In this document: positions 40,465 through 49,162 of the stretch, piece after piece | Layout: each line of letters begins with the position of its first letter | How positions within the stretch are numbered: position 1 is the stretch's first letter | NCBI GenBank assembly: GCA_043777315.1 | Contig: JAYVPW010000150.1 | Span: forward strand, 1-64,000 | Origin: CAIURC01 sp043777315 | GTDB taxonomy: Bacteria; Verrucomicrobiota; Verrucomicrobiia; Chthoniobacterales; Chthoniobacteraceae | Direction: 5' to 3' | DNA: 64,000 bases | Notes under the pieces: model-generated | The model's database searches: none | What the model saw: the letters and a program-made list of their open reading frames with translations, nothing else | Told to the model about the DNA's origin: nothing | Position numbers and translations under genes: made by a program

Positions 40465-40659
40465 CGCCGTCGCGCACGCCTTTCGGTGCGCCACTTCATC
40501 GTTCCCAAGCTCCCGCTGGTTTCACGATTTTCATGTGGGAAAAGCGGCCTTTACGCGAGCAGCCTTGTTGCTGGCGAGACTTATCGGCCGAAGACACTCA
40601 ACTGAAACGACAAGAGATCCTCTGCCGCCGAAAAGCATCGCCCTTCCGGCGCGGGTCTC

Positions 40660-40836
40660 AAGGAACCACTGATCTAACCAACATGCCCGTTTCGATGGGG
40701 AGCGTACGGGTCCTCGCGTGTCGTGGCTGGTTCCCTCGCCGGGCACTCTTCCGAGGCGCGGATCATCGGCGAGGGCGCCGATGACAGCACGCGAAGGCGC
40801 GTGCGCTACCCGGCCCGATTAAATCAGTGGTTCCTT
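40660..40836. mobile_element. 177-bp element with 18-bp terminal inverted repeats
   Basis: AAGGAACCACTGATCTAA at 40660-40677 and its complement at 40819-40836 agree at 17 of 18 bases. It has no ORF, so it is MITE-like. Its right end overlaps the TAA of the beta-barrel gene by two bases. The rest of the 370-base gap, 40465-40659, shows no gene or clear signal. Confidence 0.55.
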
Positions 40837-43222
40837 AATAGATCAGCGTCAGCGTCAGAAAGGCGTTGTAGAGGAAGCTATCCACCTTGCCTTCCTGGTC
40901 CTGAGGGCCGAGGCCGGGGACGCGTTCGGTGTTGCGACGGTAGATGTCGCGGTAGCCGCCGCCGGGGACGAAGAAGCCGACGCCGGCGGAGAGGATGATG
41001 TTATCGGTGAGCAAGGGCCGATATTTGAAGCCGAGGCTGGTGTCGAGGCCGAGGTCGTTGCGGGCGCGGTTGGTTTGCAGGGCGACTTCGATCGGCTTGG
41101 TCTCGGCGAGCCAGATGTAGTTCACGTTGACGAAGGCTTTGAGCTTCGGAGTGACGTCGATGTCCGAACCGACACCGACGATCATGACACCGGGGTTGAC
41201 GAAGTTCGACTGACCTTCGCTCTTGCTCGTGCGCAGGTCTGGGACCAGGGAGTCGCGTTGCTTGAGACCTACCGAAGTGCCGCCGAGATTCGGGCCTTCG
41301 TGGACATACCAACTGAAAGGTCCGCCGATGAAGAACGGGTTGTCTTGAATGCTATCGAAGCCTGTGGCGGTGCGGTTGTTTGGGTTGCCATCGCCGCTGG
41401 CGTAGAAGCCGGAGAGCTTGAGGCGATACCAGTCGCGATCGTAACTCAGTTCCAGCGCGGCCATCTGCGCGTTGATCGTGACCTTGCGCCCGGCCAGGCT
41501 GTTGAAGTTGTCTTCGCCCGTCACCTCGTAAAAAGCGTGGTTGATGTTGAAGCGTCCGATGTGTCCATCACCGGTCCATCCGAAGTAGAAGGCCTTGACT
41601 TCATGCCCGCGCAAGCCGCCGTCGCGCCCGGTGAAGTCACCATTGTCTTTGACGGTGCCGAAAGGTGACGGGCGGGTGAGGAAGCCGTTCTTGTCGTAGT
41701 GTGTCCCGCCGTCGTCTAGGTTCGCGTGGAAGCTGAACTGCGCGGTGTAGCCCTTCCAAATGGCATCCTGCCGGAAGACGTTCGCGATGATGACGTCCTG
41801 ATGCCGTGACTGGAAAGTGTTAAGGTCGGAGTAGGTGTCTTTCTCGCGCTGGTTGAAGTAGGCGAGGTTGTATTGGATCCGGTTGTTATCGAGGTTGCCG
41901 AAGATGCGGGCACCTAGATTGGTGTCGGCAAAGATGAAGCCGCGAAAATCACTGACAAAGGGCTGGATGCCCCAGCGGGAGGAGATGAAGTCGTAGTTGT
42001 CGGATAGGTCTCCGATGTGGATCTCGGCAAAGGCCTCCTGCAAGGCGAAGAAGTCGCGGTGCCGGTTGGTGTAGCGCGTATTCTCCAAGTCCTTGCGCCC
42101 GTTCTTTCCGCTGCTGTGACGATCATCCTTCTTCGCCTGACTCCTATCCCGCACCTCATTCGTCTGCGGATCCACTTCCACGAGCCTTTTGGCATTGCCC
42201 GTCGGGGTGAGCTGCGGCGCGATGAAGTTGAAGGCGTCGCCGGGGTTGACGGTTTTGGTGAAGTTGGCGGGGAAGCCGCCCTTCGGATTCACATTGTCAC
42301 CGTCAGTCGGGATGGACTGCAGCTTGTCGGTGCTTTGCGCGGCCTTGTTCTCGTTGAACTCGGTCCCGCGCGGGTCTGGATCGATGTTGTTGTTCTCGCG
42401 GACGCGGGTCCAGTTCTGGTTATAGACACCGAGGACTCGGATCAGCCAGTGGACGGGCTTGAAGGCGGTCTCGCCTTGAAAGATGTCGATGGCCAACGAT
42501 GTGTCATTCGAGAAAAGCATCTGCTGGCTGCGCCCAAAGAAGTCGAAGCTGTTCGGCTGCGCGGTGCTGACGCCGCTGGGAGTGGGAAGCTTCCGGTATT
42601 CATAGAGGGAAAAGTTCTTTGCCGTGAGGTTGAGAAAAATGTCCTGCCCGATGATCGGCACGTCACCTTTCAAGGTGCTCTGCCGATACGGATGCCAGAG
42701 CGCGGGCGTCTCGTACTGGTAAGGTGTCTCGTGCGTCGGGTCGCGGTAGCGCGTCCAGTGCGGAAAGTTGAGGAACCAGCGGTTCGGCACCCCTTTGGAA
42801 TGCGGCAGCAGGCCGAGACCCTCGCGGCCCATCGGATACTCGGGATACTCCCAGACTTTGTTGATCGGTGCCTGGCCGTGGACGCCGCGGCGCGGGAGCC
42901 TGAGCCCGCCGGGAGCCGTGGACTCGGCGCCGTAGTTGGGCCGGAGTTGCACTTGATCGGGGAAAAGGAAGTCGCTCGGCTCCGGGCTGCGCTCGGGCGT
43001 GAGTCCGTGGGTCGGGCCGTCGCCGCCACCGGGGTCGGGGTTGAATTGCAGCGGCGATCGCGGAGGGGCGGAATCCTCGGTGCCGGGCTCGTGATGGCCG
43101 TAAAACGGGCGGAGAAAAGGCGAACCGCTTTTGAACTTCGGCCCCGCCTCCTCGGCGGGCGAAGGAGTGGCGCAAAGCAGGGAGACGATGCCGGATGCGA
43201 GCCAGCGCGAAGCCGGATACAT
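40835..43222 (-). CDS. outer-membrane beta-barrel protein
   Basis: 795 residues from ATG 43222, which places a signal peptide at the start (MYPASRWLASGIVSLLCATP); a longer frame upstream lacks one. The protein alternates short amphipathic strands and Asp/Asn-rich turns (NNRIQYNLAYFNQREKDTYS; VTINAQMAALELSYDRDWYR) and ends with TLTLIY, the aromatic C-terminal residue needed for barrel insertion. It resembles alginate-export or porin-type channels in general character, but the substrate is not evident. It is divergent from the GlcG-domain gene. The stop codon overlaps a terminal inverted repeat. Confidence 0.8.
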   Translation of the reverse strand: MYPASRWLASGIVSLLCATPSPAEEAGPKFKSGSPFLRPFYGHHEPGTEDSAPPRSPLQFNPDPGGGDGPTHGLTPERSPEPSDFLFPDQVQLRPNYGAESTAPGGLRLPRRGVHGQAPINKVWEYPEYPMGREGLGLLPHSKGVPNRWFLNFPHWTRYRDPTHETPYQYETPALWHPYRQSTLKGDVPIIGQDIFLNLTAKNFSLYEYRKLPTPSGVSTAQPNSFDFFGRSQQMLFSNDTSLAIDIFQGETAFKPVHWLIRVLGVYNQNWTRVRENNNIDPDPRGTEFNENKAAQSTDKLQSIPTDGDNVNPKGGFPANFTKTVNPGDAFNFIAPQLTPTGNAKRLVEVDPQTNEVRDRSQAKKDDRHSSGKNGRKDLENTRYTNRHRDFFALQEAFAEIHIGDLSDNYDFISSRWGIQPFVSDFRGFIFADTNLGARIFGNLDNNRIQYNLAYFNQREKDTYSDLNTFQSRHQDVIIANVFRQDAIWKGYTAQFSFHANLDDGGTHYDKNGFLTRPSPFGTVKDNGDFTGRDGGLRGHEVKAFYFGWTGDGHIGRFNINHAFYEVTGEDNFNSLAGRKVTINAQMAALELSYDRDWYRLKLSGFYASGDGNPNNRTATGFDSIQDNPFFIGGPFSWYVHEGPNLGGTSVGLKQRDSLVPDLRTSKSEGQSNFVNPGVMIVGVGSDIDVTPKLKAFVNVNYIWLAETKPIEVALQTNRARNDLGLDTSLGFKYRPLLTDNIILSAGVGFFVPGGGYRDIYRRNTERVPGLGPQDQEGKVDSFLYNAFLTLTLIY

Positions 43223-43309
43223 CGGGCGGGAATGCGGAGAGGGCACCGTTTTTCGCACGGCGGTTGATTGGCGGAAAGCTCGCGGAGTCGCAATGTAATT
43301 GTCGCGGCA

Positions 43310-45178
43310 ATGAAAAATCTCGCGCGCCTCGCGCTTCAAAGTTGCGATCCGGTTCCGCCCTGCTATTCCTCCGGCGTGCAGCCGTTTTTCCCGGGTTACT
43401 CCTTCGTTTGCGCCGCGCTCGCCTTCGCTCTCCTCGCGGGCACCTCTCGTGCCGAGACGGCGCAACTCACGCAGGGCGATGTCACGAAGATCATCGCGCA
43501 AGCCGTGGAGGAAGCGCGACGGATCGATCCGAACGCGATCATCGCAGTGACCGACCGGGAGGGTTTTCTCCTCGGGCTCTGGGACGTGCGAGGGAATCTC
43601 CCGACTCCTCTCCCGAACTTTGACGTGGGTTCATTTGCAGTCGTGAAACTTTACAGCCTCGTCGCCGGGGCGATCACACGCGCGAGCACGGCGGCATTTT
43701 TGAGCAGCAATCAGGAGGCCTTCACATCCCGCACGGCGGGCTACATCATCCAGCAGCACTTCCCGGTCGGCGTGCGGAATACGGGCACGGGCCCGCTCGT
43801 CGGAGTTGGGTTTTCGAGCCTCTTTTACAGCGATGTGAATCGGGTGAAACTGATCCCGCCGGGCTTCGATGGCGCGGATCCCATCGACGCAAGAAAGTCT
43901 CCGGGCGCACGCGCCCCGGCGTTTCCGCTCACCTCCCTCAACGACTCCCCGGGCGGCGTGCCGCTTTACAAAGATGGCCAGCTCGTCGGCGGTATCGGCG
44001 TCACCGGCGATGGCTCGCCGACCGACCTGACCCCCGCCGGCGCGATCTTCTTCAACCAGACGCAGCGCGACGCGACGACGGGTTTCAAAATGGGCGAGGA
44101 CCAGGATGAGTTCGTCGCGCTCGCGGGGCAGACCGGCTTTCGCCCCGCCGATGAAATCGTCGCGACCAACGTGCTCATCAACGGCATCCGCATCCCGTAC
44201 GTTTTTCCGCGGCTGGAGGACATCCGCGATGCCGGCGATGCCGGACCGCTCGGAGAACACGGGCACGCGATCGACGTGCCGGCGGGAAAAGGGCCGGACA
44301 CGCCTATTTTCGGCCCGGGCTTTGTCGTGGGACCGGGCGGGGCGCTGATCCCGGTCACGATCCAAATAGGAACAACCCCGGGCGCGGCGGTTTTCGCCAG
44401 CGGATCGCCGCAGGCCTCGCCGGCCGAGTATCCGTACGAGCACAAAAACCTCGGCGGCTTCGACGGGAAAATTCGGTTTCCGTTCCGCGACGATCCGCAT
44501 CTGAGCGACCCGGCTCGCAGCAAAATCCAAGGCGCGCGGCGGCTCGATGCGGGCGAAGTCGAAGGGATCATTCGCCACGCCGCCGAGCGCGCCTTCATCA
44601 CGCGCGCCGGCATCCGCCTGCCGGTCGGAACGAGCGCCAAGGTCTTCATCAGCGTCGTGAACAATCCGTTCAAAGCCGGCGAGCCGCCGGCGATCCTCGG
44701 CGTTTTCGGCACCGGTGAGCCGACGATTTTTTCCTGGGATGTCTCCGTGCAAAAGGCGCGCACTGCCGTCTTTTTCTCGAATCGTCAGCTCGCCGAGTCT
44801 TCGCGCACCGTCGGCTTTCTCGCGCAACGCTTTTTCCCGCCGGGCCTCGATGGCCGTCCGCACGGCCCGTATTTTGGATTTCAGGAAGCGGTCACGCTCA
44901 GGCAAAAACCCGGCACTCCCCCGCATGCGCTCGGCTTTCCCGGCAATCCGAACCTCCCGAACGGCATGACCATTTTCCCCGGAGGCTTCCCGCTTTATCG
45001 CAATGGCCAGCTCATCGGGGCGATCGGGATTTCCGGCGACGGCGTCGATCAGGACGACATCATCGCCACGAGCGGCACCGTCGATTTTCTGCCGAATCCG
45101 AACATCCGCGCCGACAACTACATCTACCGCGGTGCGCGTCTCCCCTACGTGAAATTCCCGCGCGATCCGGTGCGCTGA
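43310..45178 (+). CDS. exported protein with two GlcG/HbpS-like domains
   Basis: 622 residues if ATG 43310 is used. A GTG at 43376 (QPFFPGYSFVCAALAFALLAGT follows) gives a tidier signal peptide and may be the true start. Two GlcG-type domains are seen: the first at about 50-320 (TKIIAQAVEEARRIDPNAII; GGVPLYKDGQLVGGIGVTGDG), the second at about 400-615 (EGIIRHAAERAFITRAGIRL; GGFPLYRNGQLIGAIGISGDG). The closing motif G-PLY-GQL-G-IG-SGDG is the family hallmark. GlcG/HbpS proteins bind haem or cobalamin-like ligands in some species. A fused tandem copy is unusual, as most are about 140-190 residues. It may work with the divergent barrel protein. Confidence 0.8.
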   Translation: MKNLARLALQSCDPVPPCYSSGVQPFFPGYSFVCAALAFALLAGTSRAETAQLTQGDVTKIIAQAVEEARRIDPNAIIAVTDREGFLLGLWDVRGNLPTPLPNFDVGSFAVVKLYSLVAGAITRASTAAFLSSNQEAFTSRTAGYIIQQHFPVGVRNTGTGPLVGVGFSSLFYSDVNRVKLIPPGFDGADPIDARKSPGARAPAFPLTSLNDSPGGVPLYKDGQLVGGIGVTGDGSPTDLTPAGAIFFNQTQRDATTGFKMGEDQDEFVALAGQTGFRPADEIVATNVLINGIRIPYVFPRLEDIRDAGDAGPLGEHGHAIDVPAGKGPDTPIFGPGFVVGPGGALIPVTIQIGTTPGAAVFASGSPQASPAEYPYEHKNLGGFDGKIRFPFRDDPHLSDPARSKIQGARRLDAGEVEGIIRHAAERAFITRAGIRLPVGTSAKVFISVVNNPFKAGEPPAILGVFGTGEPTIFSWDVSVQKARTAVFFSNRQLAESSRTVGFLAQRFFPPGLDGRPHGPYFGFQEAVTLRQKPGTPPHALGFPGNPNLPNGMTIFPGGFPLYRNGQLIGAIGISGDGVDQDDIIATSGTVDFLPNPNIRADNYIYRGARLPYVKFPRDPVR

Positions 45179-45547
45179 TTATTTGGCCGCCGCGCGATAT
45201 TCGCGCAACGCCGCGCCGAGCCAGTCGGCGCTCGGGATGGTCTTTCCGTCTGGCATTTCGACGAGGTAGGGCTTGCCGCTCAGGTGGCTCTGTGAGCCGG
45301 CGAGCCGGATGAAATCCTCGGGCGTTTTCACCTCTTTTTTTACGTAATCGTACTTCCGCTGCATGAGCTTCGCCGCTTCCGCCGCGTCGTGCTCGCTGCC
45401 GTTGCGAATGAAGATCAGCCTCGAGTCGGCGACATGTTTGATCAGGTAGGCGACGGTCTCGTCGGTCGTCGGTGCAGCCTCCGCGCGCAGCGCAAAACAT
45501 CCGATGAATAGGCCGGGCAACAGTGCGAGAAACGAGCGGGTTTTCAT
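45179..45547 (-). CDS. DUF5329 family exported protein
   Basis: 122 residues from ATG 45547, with signal peptide MKTRSFLALLPGLFIGCFAL. The body matches DUF5329: VAYLIKHVADSRLIFIRNGSE, DAAEAAKLMQRKYDYVKKEV, and the C-terminal SGKPYLVEMPDGKTIPSADW followed by LREY. Function is unknown. It is convergent with the GlcG-domain gene: the two stop codons are adjacent with no base between them, leaving no space for a terminator. A longer frame to 45601 is rejected because the signal peptide starts at 45547. Confidence 0.82.
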   Translation of the reverse strand: MKTRSFLALLPGLFIGCFALRAEAAPTTDETVAYLIKHVADSRLIFIRNGSEHDAAEAAKLMQRKYDYVKKEVKTPEDFIRLAGSQSHLSGKPYLVEMPDGKTIPSADWLGAALREYRAAAK

Positions 45548-45656
45548 CGCGGGAAAATCGTGACCGACGACCCGCGCGGTTGCTTTCCCCTTGTTGTTCA
45601 CGGGGCCGATTTTACGATCCGCCGGGATTCCACCTCAACTGATTCCCGAGCCGATT

Positions 45657-46490
45657 ATGATTCTCAAACACGCCATTCCCTTCGCTTTCGCCGCGTCCGT
45701 TTTGCTGGCCGGCTGCGCCTCGAAATCGGTTTTGCGCGGCCCGATCACGGATGCGCCGCCGGTGCGGAGCGCGTCGTTTCGGCAGGCGATGGGGAGCGTG
45801 ATCGGCACGCCCTTTGTCCCCGGAAATCGCATCACCACGCTGATCAACGGATCGCAAATTTTTCCCGCGATGTTGAGCGCGATTCACTCCGCGAAAAAAA
45901 CGGTCACCTTCGAGACTTTCGTCTTCGAAAAGGGCGAGGTTCCGCAGCGATTCGCGGAGGCGCTCGCCGAGCGGGCGCGGGCCGGGGTGAAGGTCCACGT
46001 CATCCTCGACGCGCACGGCGCGAGCAAGTCGCGCGCATACAATTCGCTCTTCAAATCCGCTGGCGTGCAGGTCGAGCGCTACCACCACATCTTTTATCCC
46101 GACGTCCGCCGGTACAACAACCGCACGCACCGCAAGCTCCTCGTGATCGACCAAAAAGCCGTCCGGCGCGCGTCCCGCAAACGCTGGAGCAAGCTGCTCG
46201 ATGCCGGGATCGAGATCTACGAATTCGAGCCAACGATGATTCACAGCAAGCTTCTCATCGCCGACGGGCTCTTCGTTTCCATCGGTTCCGCGAATTTCGA
46301 CAACCGCTCGCTGCTGCTGAACGACGAGGCAAATTTCGACGTGCTCGACGCCGGATTCGCCGCGCAGCAGGCGCGGCTTTTCGTGCAGGATCGGGCGCGA
46401 TCGGAGAAGGCGACCGCTGAGAAAGTGAAGGGAAAAGTCGCCGAGAAACCGGCGCAAGCCGTGCAGACGCCGGTCGAATCGCAGCTCTGA
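45657..46490 (+). CDS. phospholipase D-like lipoprotein with internal deletion
   Basis: 277 residues from ATG 45657. Lipoprotein signal with lipobox LLAGC (MILKHAIPFAFAASVLLAGC). HKD motif 1 is THRKLLVID and motif 2 is MIHSKLLIADGLFVSIGSAN, both complete. Family members of this cardiolipin-synthase-like type are about 400-420 residues; here LLVIDQKA passes directly into VRRASRKRWSKLL, a segment that normally lies some 150 residues further on. The missing block includes the GGVGIAD stretch and the loop joining the two lobes. The deletion keeps the frame. With both active-site motifs but not the domain core, activity is doubtful. It precedes proB by five bases. Confidence 0.85.
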   Translation: MILKHAIPFAFAASVLLAGCASKSVLRGPITDAPPVRSASFRQAMGSVIGTPFVPGNRITTLINGSQIFPAMLSAIHSAKKTVTFETFVFEKGEVPQRFAEALAERARAGVKVHVILDAHGASKSRAYNSLFKSAGVQVERYHHIFYPDVRRYNNRTHRKLLVIDQKAVRRASRKRWSKLLDAGIEIYEFEPTMIHSKLLIADGLFVSIGSANFDNRSLLLNDEANFDVLDAGFAAQQARLFVQDRARSEKATAEKVKGKVAEKPAQAVQTPVESQL

Positions 46491-46495
46491 TTTTC

Positions 46496-47245
46496 ATGCG
46501 CATCGTCCTTAAATTTGGCTCCGGGATTCTCGCGAATGCCGAGGGGAACAGCCTCGATCGGGCGCAGTTCGAGCGGCTGAGCGCGGAGGTCGCGGAGCTC
46601 GTGCGCGACGGGCACGAATGCGTGATCGTCTCGAGCGGCGCGGTCGCCGCCGGATTGATGGCGCTCGGGCTGAAAGATCGGCCCGAAGAGCTCGCCGCGC
46701 GGCAGGCGTGCGCCGCGGTCGGGCAGTCGAAGTTGATGCAGCTTTACGCGACGATGTTCGAGAGCCACGGGCTGAACGTCGCGCAGCTCCTCCTCACCCA
46801 CGGCGACCTCGACAGCCGCACCCGTTACGCGAACGCGCGGAACACGCTCGAGCATTTGCTCACGCGAAAATCGGTCGTGCCGATCATCAACGAGAACGAC
46901 TCGGTGGCCGTGGAGGAGCTAAAATTCGGCGACAACGACCGGCTCTCCGCCGAGGTCGCAATCCTCGCCCGCGCGGACCTGCTCATCCTCCTCACCAGCG
47001 TCGATGGATTGCTCGACGGCAGCGGCGCGACCGTCGGCGTGGTCGAGGACATCGATGCGGTTTCCTCGCTCGCGCGGCAGGAAAAAGGACAGTTCTCTGT
47101 CGGCGGAATGATCTCGAAATTGCAGGCCGTGAAGCTCGCCGTGGAGGCGGGGATTTTGACCCAAATCGCGCACGGCCGAAAGGCGCGGCAGATCGGCGAC
47201 ATCGTCGCCGGCAGGCAGGTCGGGACGAAATTCCTGCCGCGCTGA
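46496..47245 (+). CDS. proB: glutamate 5-kinase, short form
   Basis: 249 residues. It phosphorylates L-glutamate to glutamyl 5-phosphate, the first step of proline synthesis. Amino-acid-kinase motifs: VLKFGSGILAN at the start, VSSGAVAAGL at about 43-52, IINENDSVAVEELKFGDNDRLSAEVA around 127-152, and GGMISKLQAVKLAVEAG near 202-218. The C-terminal PUA domain of the E. coli enzyme is absent, as in a number of other bacteria. It begins five bases after the phospholipase-like gene. The proA partner is not in the window. Confidence 0.93.
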   Translation: MRIVLKFGSGILANAEGNSLDRAQFERLSAEVAELVRDGHECVIVSSGAVAAGLMALGLKDRPEELAARQACAAVGQSKLMQLYATMFESHGLNVAQLLLTHGDLDSRTRYANARNTLEHLLTRKSVVPIINENDSVAVEELKFGDNDRLSAEVAILARADLLILLTSVDGLLDGSGATVGVVEDIDAVSSLARQEKGQFSVGGMISKLQAVKLAVEAGILTQIAHGRKARQIGDIVAGRQVGTKFLPR

Positions 47246-47263
47246 GGACGCGCTTGTGCAGTC

Positions 47264-47420
47264 CGGGTAGCGCATTCGTCCCGAGTGCTGGTTTCGGCGT
47301 CTCGCCGAAACGGACTTTCCTGACGCGTCAGCCTCCACGGACGCGTCTTGAGAATCAGACGTTTTTCAAAGTCCGTCGCGGCGGGACGCCGCGACCAGCA
47401 CTCGGGACGAGTGCGCTACC
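47264..47420. mobile_element. palindromic GGGTAGCGC element, copy 3
   Basis: GGGTAGCGCATTCGTCCCGA at the left end is matched in complement by TCGGGACGAGTGCGCTACC at the right. The inner GGCGTCTCGCCGAAACGGAC and GTCCGTCGCGGCGGGACGCC correspond to the arms of the copies at 10581 and 12894. It fills most of the gap between proB and the small membrane protein gene. Confidence 0.75.
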
Positions 47421-47479
47421 GGGAACGGAGTTCCCGCGCGGGTTGTCAACCGATACGCCTCCGCTACCCTCCCGCTCGC

Positions 47480-47785
47480 GTGGTCCAGCTCATCCTCCAA
47501 CTCAGCCGGGCCTTTCTCCGCGACGCGCGCGCGCGGCGGACGCTGATGTTTTATGGCGTGATCATCGCGCTCGTCCTGCTCTTCATCGGCGCGACTTTTC
47601 TCGACGATTGGCCGCGCGAGCATCCGGTTTGGTTCGTCGGATATTGGGCGGTCTGCGCGTGGCTCACGCTTGCGGTCGTGCTGCTCGCGACATTCGACAT
47701 GCTCGTGCTGCGCGCGGCGGCGCGGAAAGAAAGGCAGCGGCTCGCGCGGCAAGTTTTGCACGACGACTTGGAATCCGGCCGATGA
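47480..47785 (+). CDS. small membrane protein, unknown function
   Basis: 101 residues from GTG 47480 (MVQLILQLSRAFLRDARARR). Two hydrophobic helices at about 23-41 (LMFYGVIIALVLLFIGATFL) and 54-75 (GYWAVCAWLTLAVVLLATFD) with a cytoplasmic-type Arg-rich tail. A longer frame from 47348 starts inside the repeat element and is rejected. The TGA overlaps the ATG of dgt in ATGA, so the two are probably co-translated. No family is recognised. Confidence 0.7.
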   Translation: MVQLILQLSRAFLRDARARRTLMFYGVIIALVLLFIGATFLDDWPREHPVWFVGYWAVCAWLTLAVVLLATFDMLVLRAAARKERQRLARQVLHDDLESGR

Positions 47786-48981
47786 GGACGCGCGCCGAAT
47801 TCGAGGAGATCGAGCGGGAGAAACTCGCGCCGTTCGCGCAAAAATCGGGCGATTCGGCGGGCCGCGACCATCCCGAGCCGCGGCATCCTTTTCGCACCGA
47901 GTACGAGCGCGACCGCTCGCGGATCATTCATTCGCGGGCCTTCCGGCGTCTCGAGTACAAGACGCAGGTCTTCCTCAACGGGCAGGGCGACCACCTGCGC
48001 ACGCGCCTCACGCACACGATGGAGGTCGCCTCGATCAGCCGCACGATCGCCCGCGCGCTCGGCCTGAACGAGGATCTCGCCGAGGCGATCGCGCTCGCCC
48101 ACGACCTCGGCCACGCGCCTTTCGGGCACTCCGGCGAGGAGGTGCTGCACGAGCTGATGTCCGGCCACGGCGGCTTCGAGCACAACACGCAGAGCCTGCG
48201 GATCGTCGAGCTGATCGAGCAAAAATATCCGCGCTTTTCCGGGCTCAATCTCTCGTGGGAAGTGCGCGAGGGGCTGAAGAAGCACGCGAAGTTTTACGAC
48301 CCGCCCGAGCCTTCCGCCGACGGCGAAAAACTTTTCTGCCCGTCGCTCGAAGCGCAGATTGCGAACCTCGCCGACGAGATCACGTACTACAGCCACGACC
48401 TCGACGACGGCATCGACTTCACGCTCATCACGCCGCGGCAGCTCGCGGAACTCGATGTGTGGGAGGAAAGTTACGCGGAAGTGCGCGCGAATTTCCCGAA
48501 GCTCCGCGCGAAGGAGCTGCACAGCTACGTCATCCGCTGCATCATCGACCGGCAGGTGCAGGACGTGATCGCGACCAGCGACGAGCTCATCACCGCGGCG
48601 AAAGTCGGCAGCGTGGACGATGTGCGCCGGCAGAAAAAACCGCTGATCCGCTACAGCCTGCCGCTGCTCACCGCGAACAAAAAGCTGCGCCGTTTTCTCT
48701 ACAAAAATCTCTACTACCACCCACGCGTCGCCGGCGTGAATCAGCGTGCGTGCGGGATGCTCCGGCGCGTCTTCGCGGCGTATCTCGCGGAGCCGGAATT
48801 GCTCGGCGCCTCGACCGCGCGGCGGGTGGCGCGGGATGGTTTGCACCGGACGGTTTGCGATTATCTCTCCGGGATGACCGATCGATATTTGCTCGAAGAG
48901 CACGCGCGTCTGATCGAGGGAAAAAGCGTCGAGCTCGTGGCGCGTGGCGTGCCCGATCATTTGAGCCGGCGTTGGGAGTGA
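47782..48981 (+). CDS. dgt: deoxyguanosinetriphosphate triphosphohydrolase-like protein
   Basis: 399 residues. An HD-domain dNTPase that converts dGTP (or other dNTPs) to the nucleoside and triphosphate. The signature N-terminus (DRSRIIHSRAFRRLEYKTQVF) is followed by the HD motif: H in RTRLTHTMEVASISRTIARA, then IALAHDLGHAPFGHSGEE, and a later D in DEITYYSHDLDDGID. It is the shorter dGTPase-like type. The start overlaps the stop of the small membrane protein gene. Confidence 0.92.
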   Translation: MRTRAEFEEIEREKLAPFAQKSGDSAGRDHPEPRHPFRTEYERDRSRIIHSRAFRRLEYKTQVFLNGQGDHLRTRLTHTMEVASISRTIARALGLNEDLAEAIALAHDLGHAPFGHSGEEVLHELMSGHGGFEHNTQSLRIVELIEQKYPRFSGLNLSWEVREGLKKHAKFYDPPEPSADGEKLFCPSLEAQIANLADEITYYSHDLDDGIDFTLITPRQLAELDVWEESYAEVRANFPKLRAKELHSYVIRCIIDRQVQDVIATSDELITAAKVGSVDDVRRQKKPLIRYSLPLLTANKKLRRFLYKNLYYHPRVAGVNQRACGMLRRVFAAYLAEPELLGASTARRVARDGLHRTVCDYLSGMTDRYLLEEHARLIEGKSVELVARGVPDHLSRRWE

Positions 48982-49004
48982 GCGGCTGCGCGGGGGGAAG
49001 TGTC

Positions 49005-49136
49005 GTCATCCTGAGCGAAGCCCGGCTCTGCGGGCGCAGTCGAAGGACCTCTTACTTTTCCCCCTCCTCAATCCGCGCGTCGTCGGGGGAAAAGTAAGAG
49101 GTCCTTCGGCTCCGCTGGCGCTGCGCTCAGGATGAC
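49005..49136. repeat. two-sided CTCAGGATGAC-family repeat
   Basis: GTCATCCTGAGCGAAGCCCG at the left and CTGCGCTCAGGATGAC at the right are the ends of two facing copies that meet around TTTTCCCCCTCC and GGGGGAAAAGTA. It separates dgt from the convergent LON-domain gene and, being palindromic, could serve as a transcript end for both. Confidence 0.75.
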
Positions 49137-49162
49137 CGGATGGAACTCGCGCTGACGCAAAT

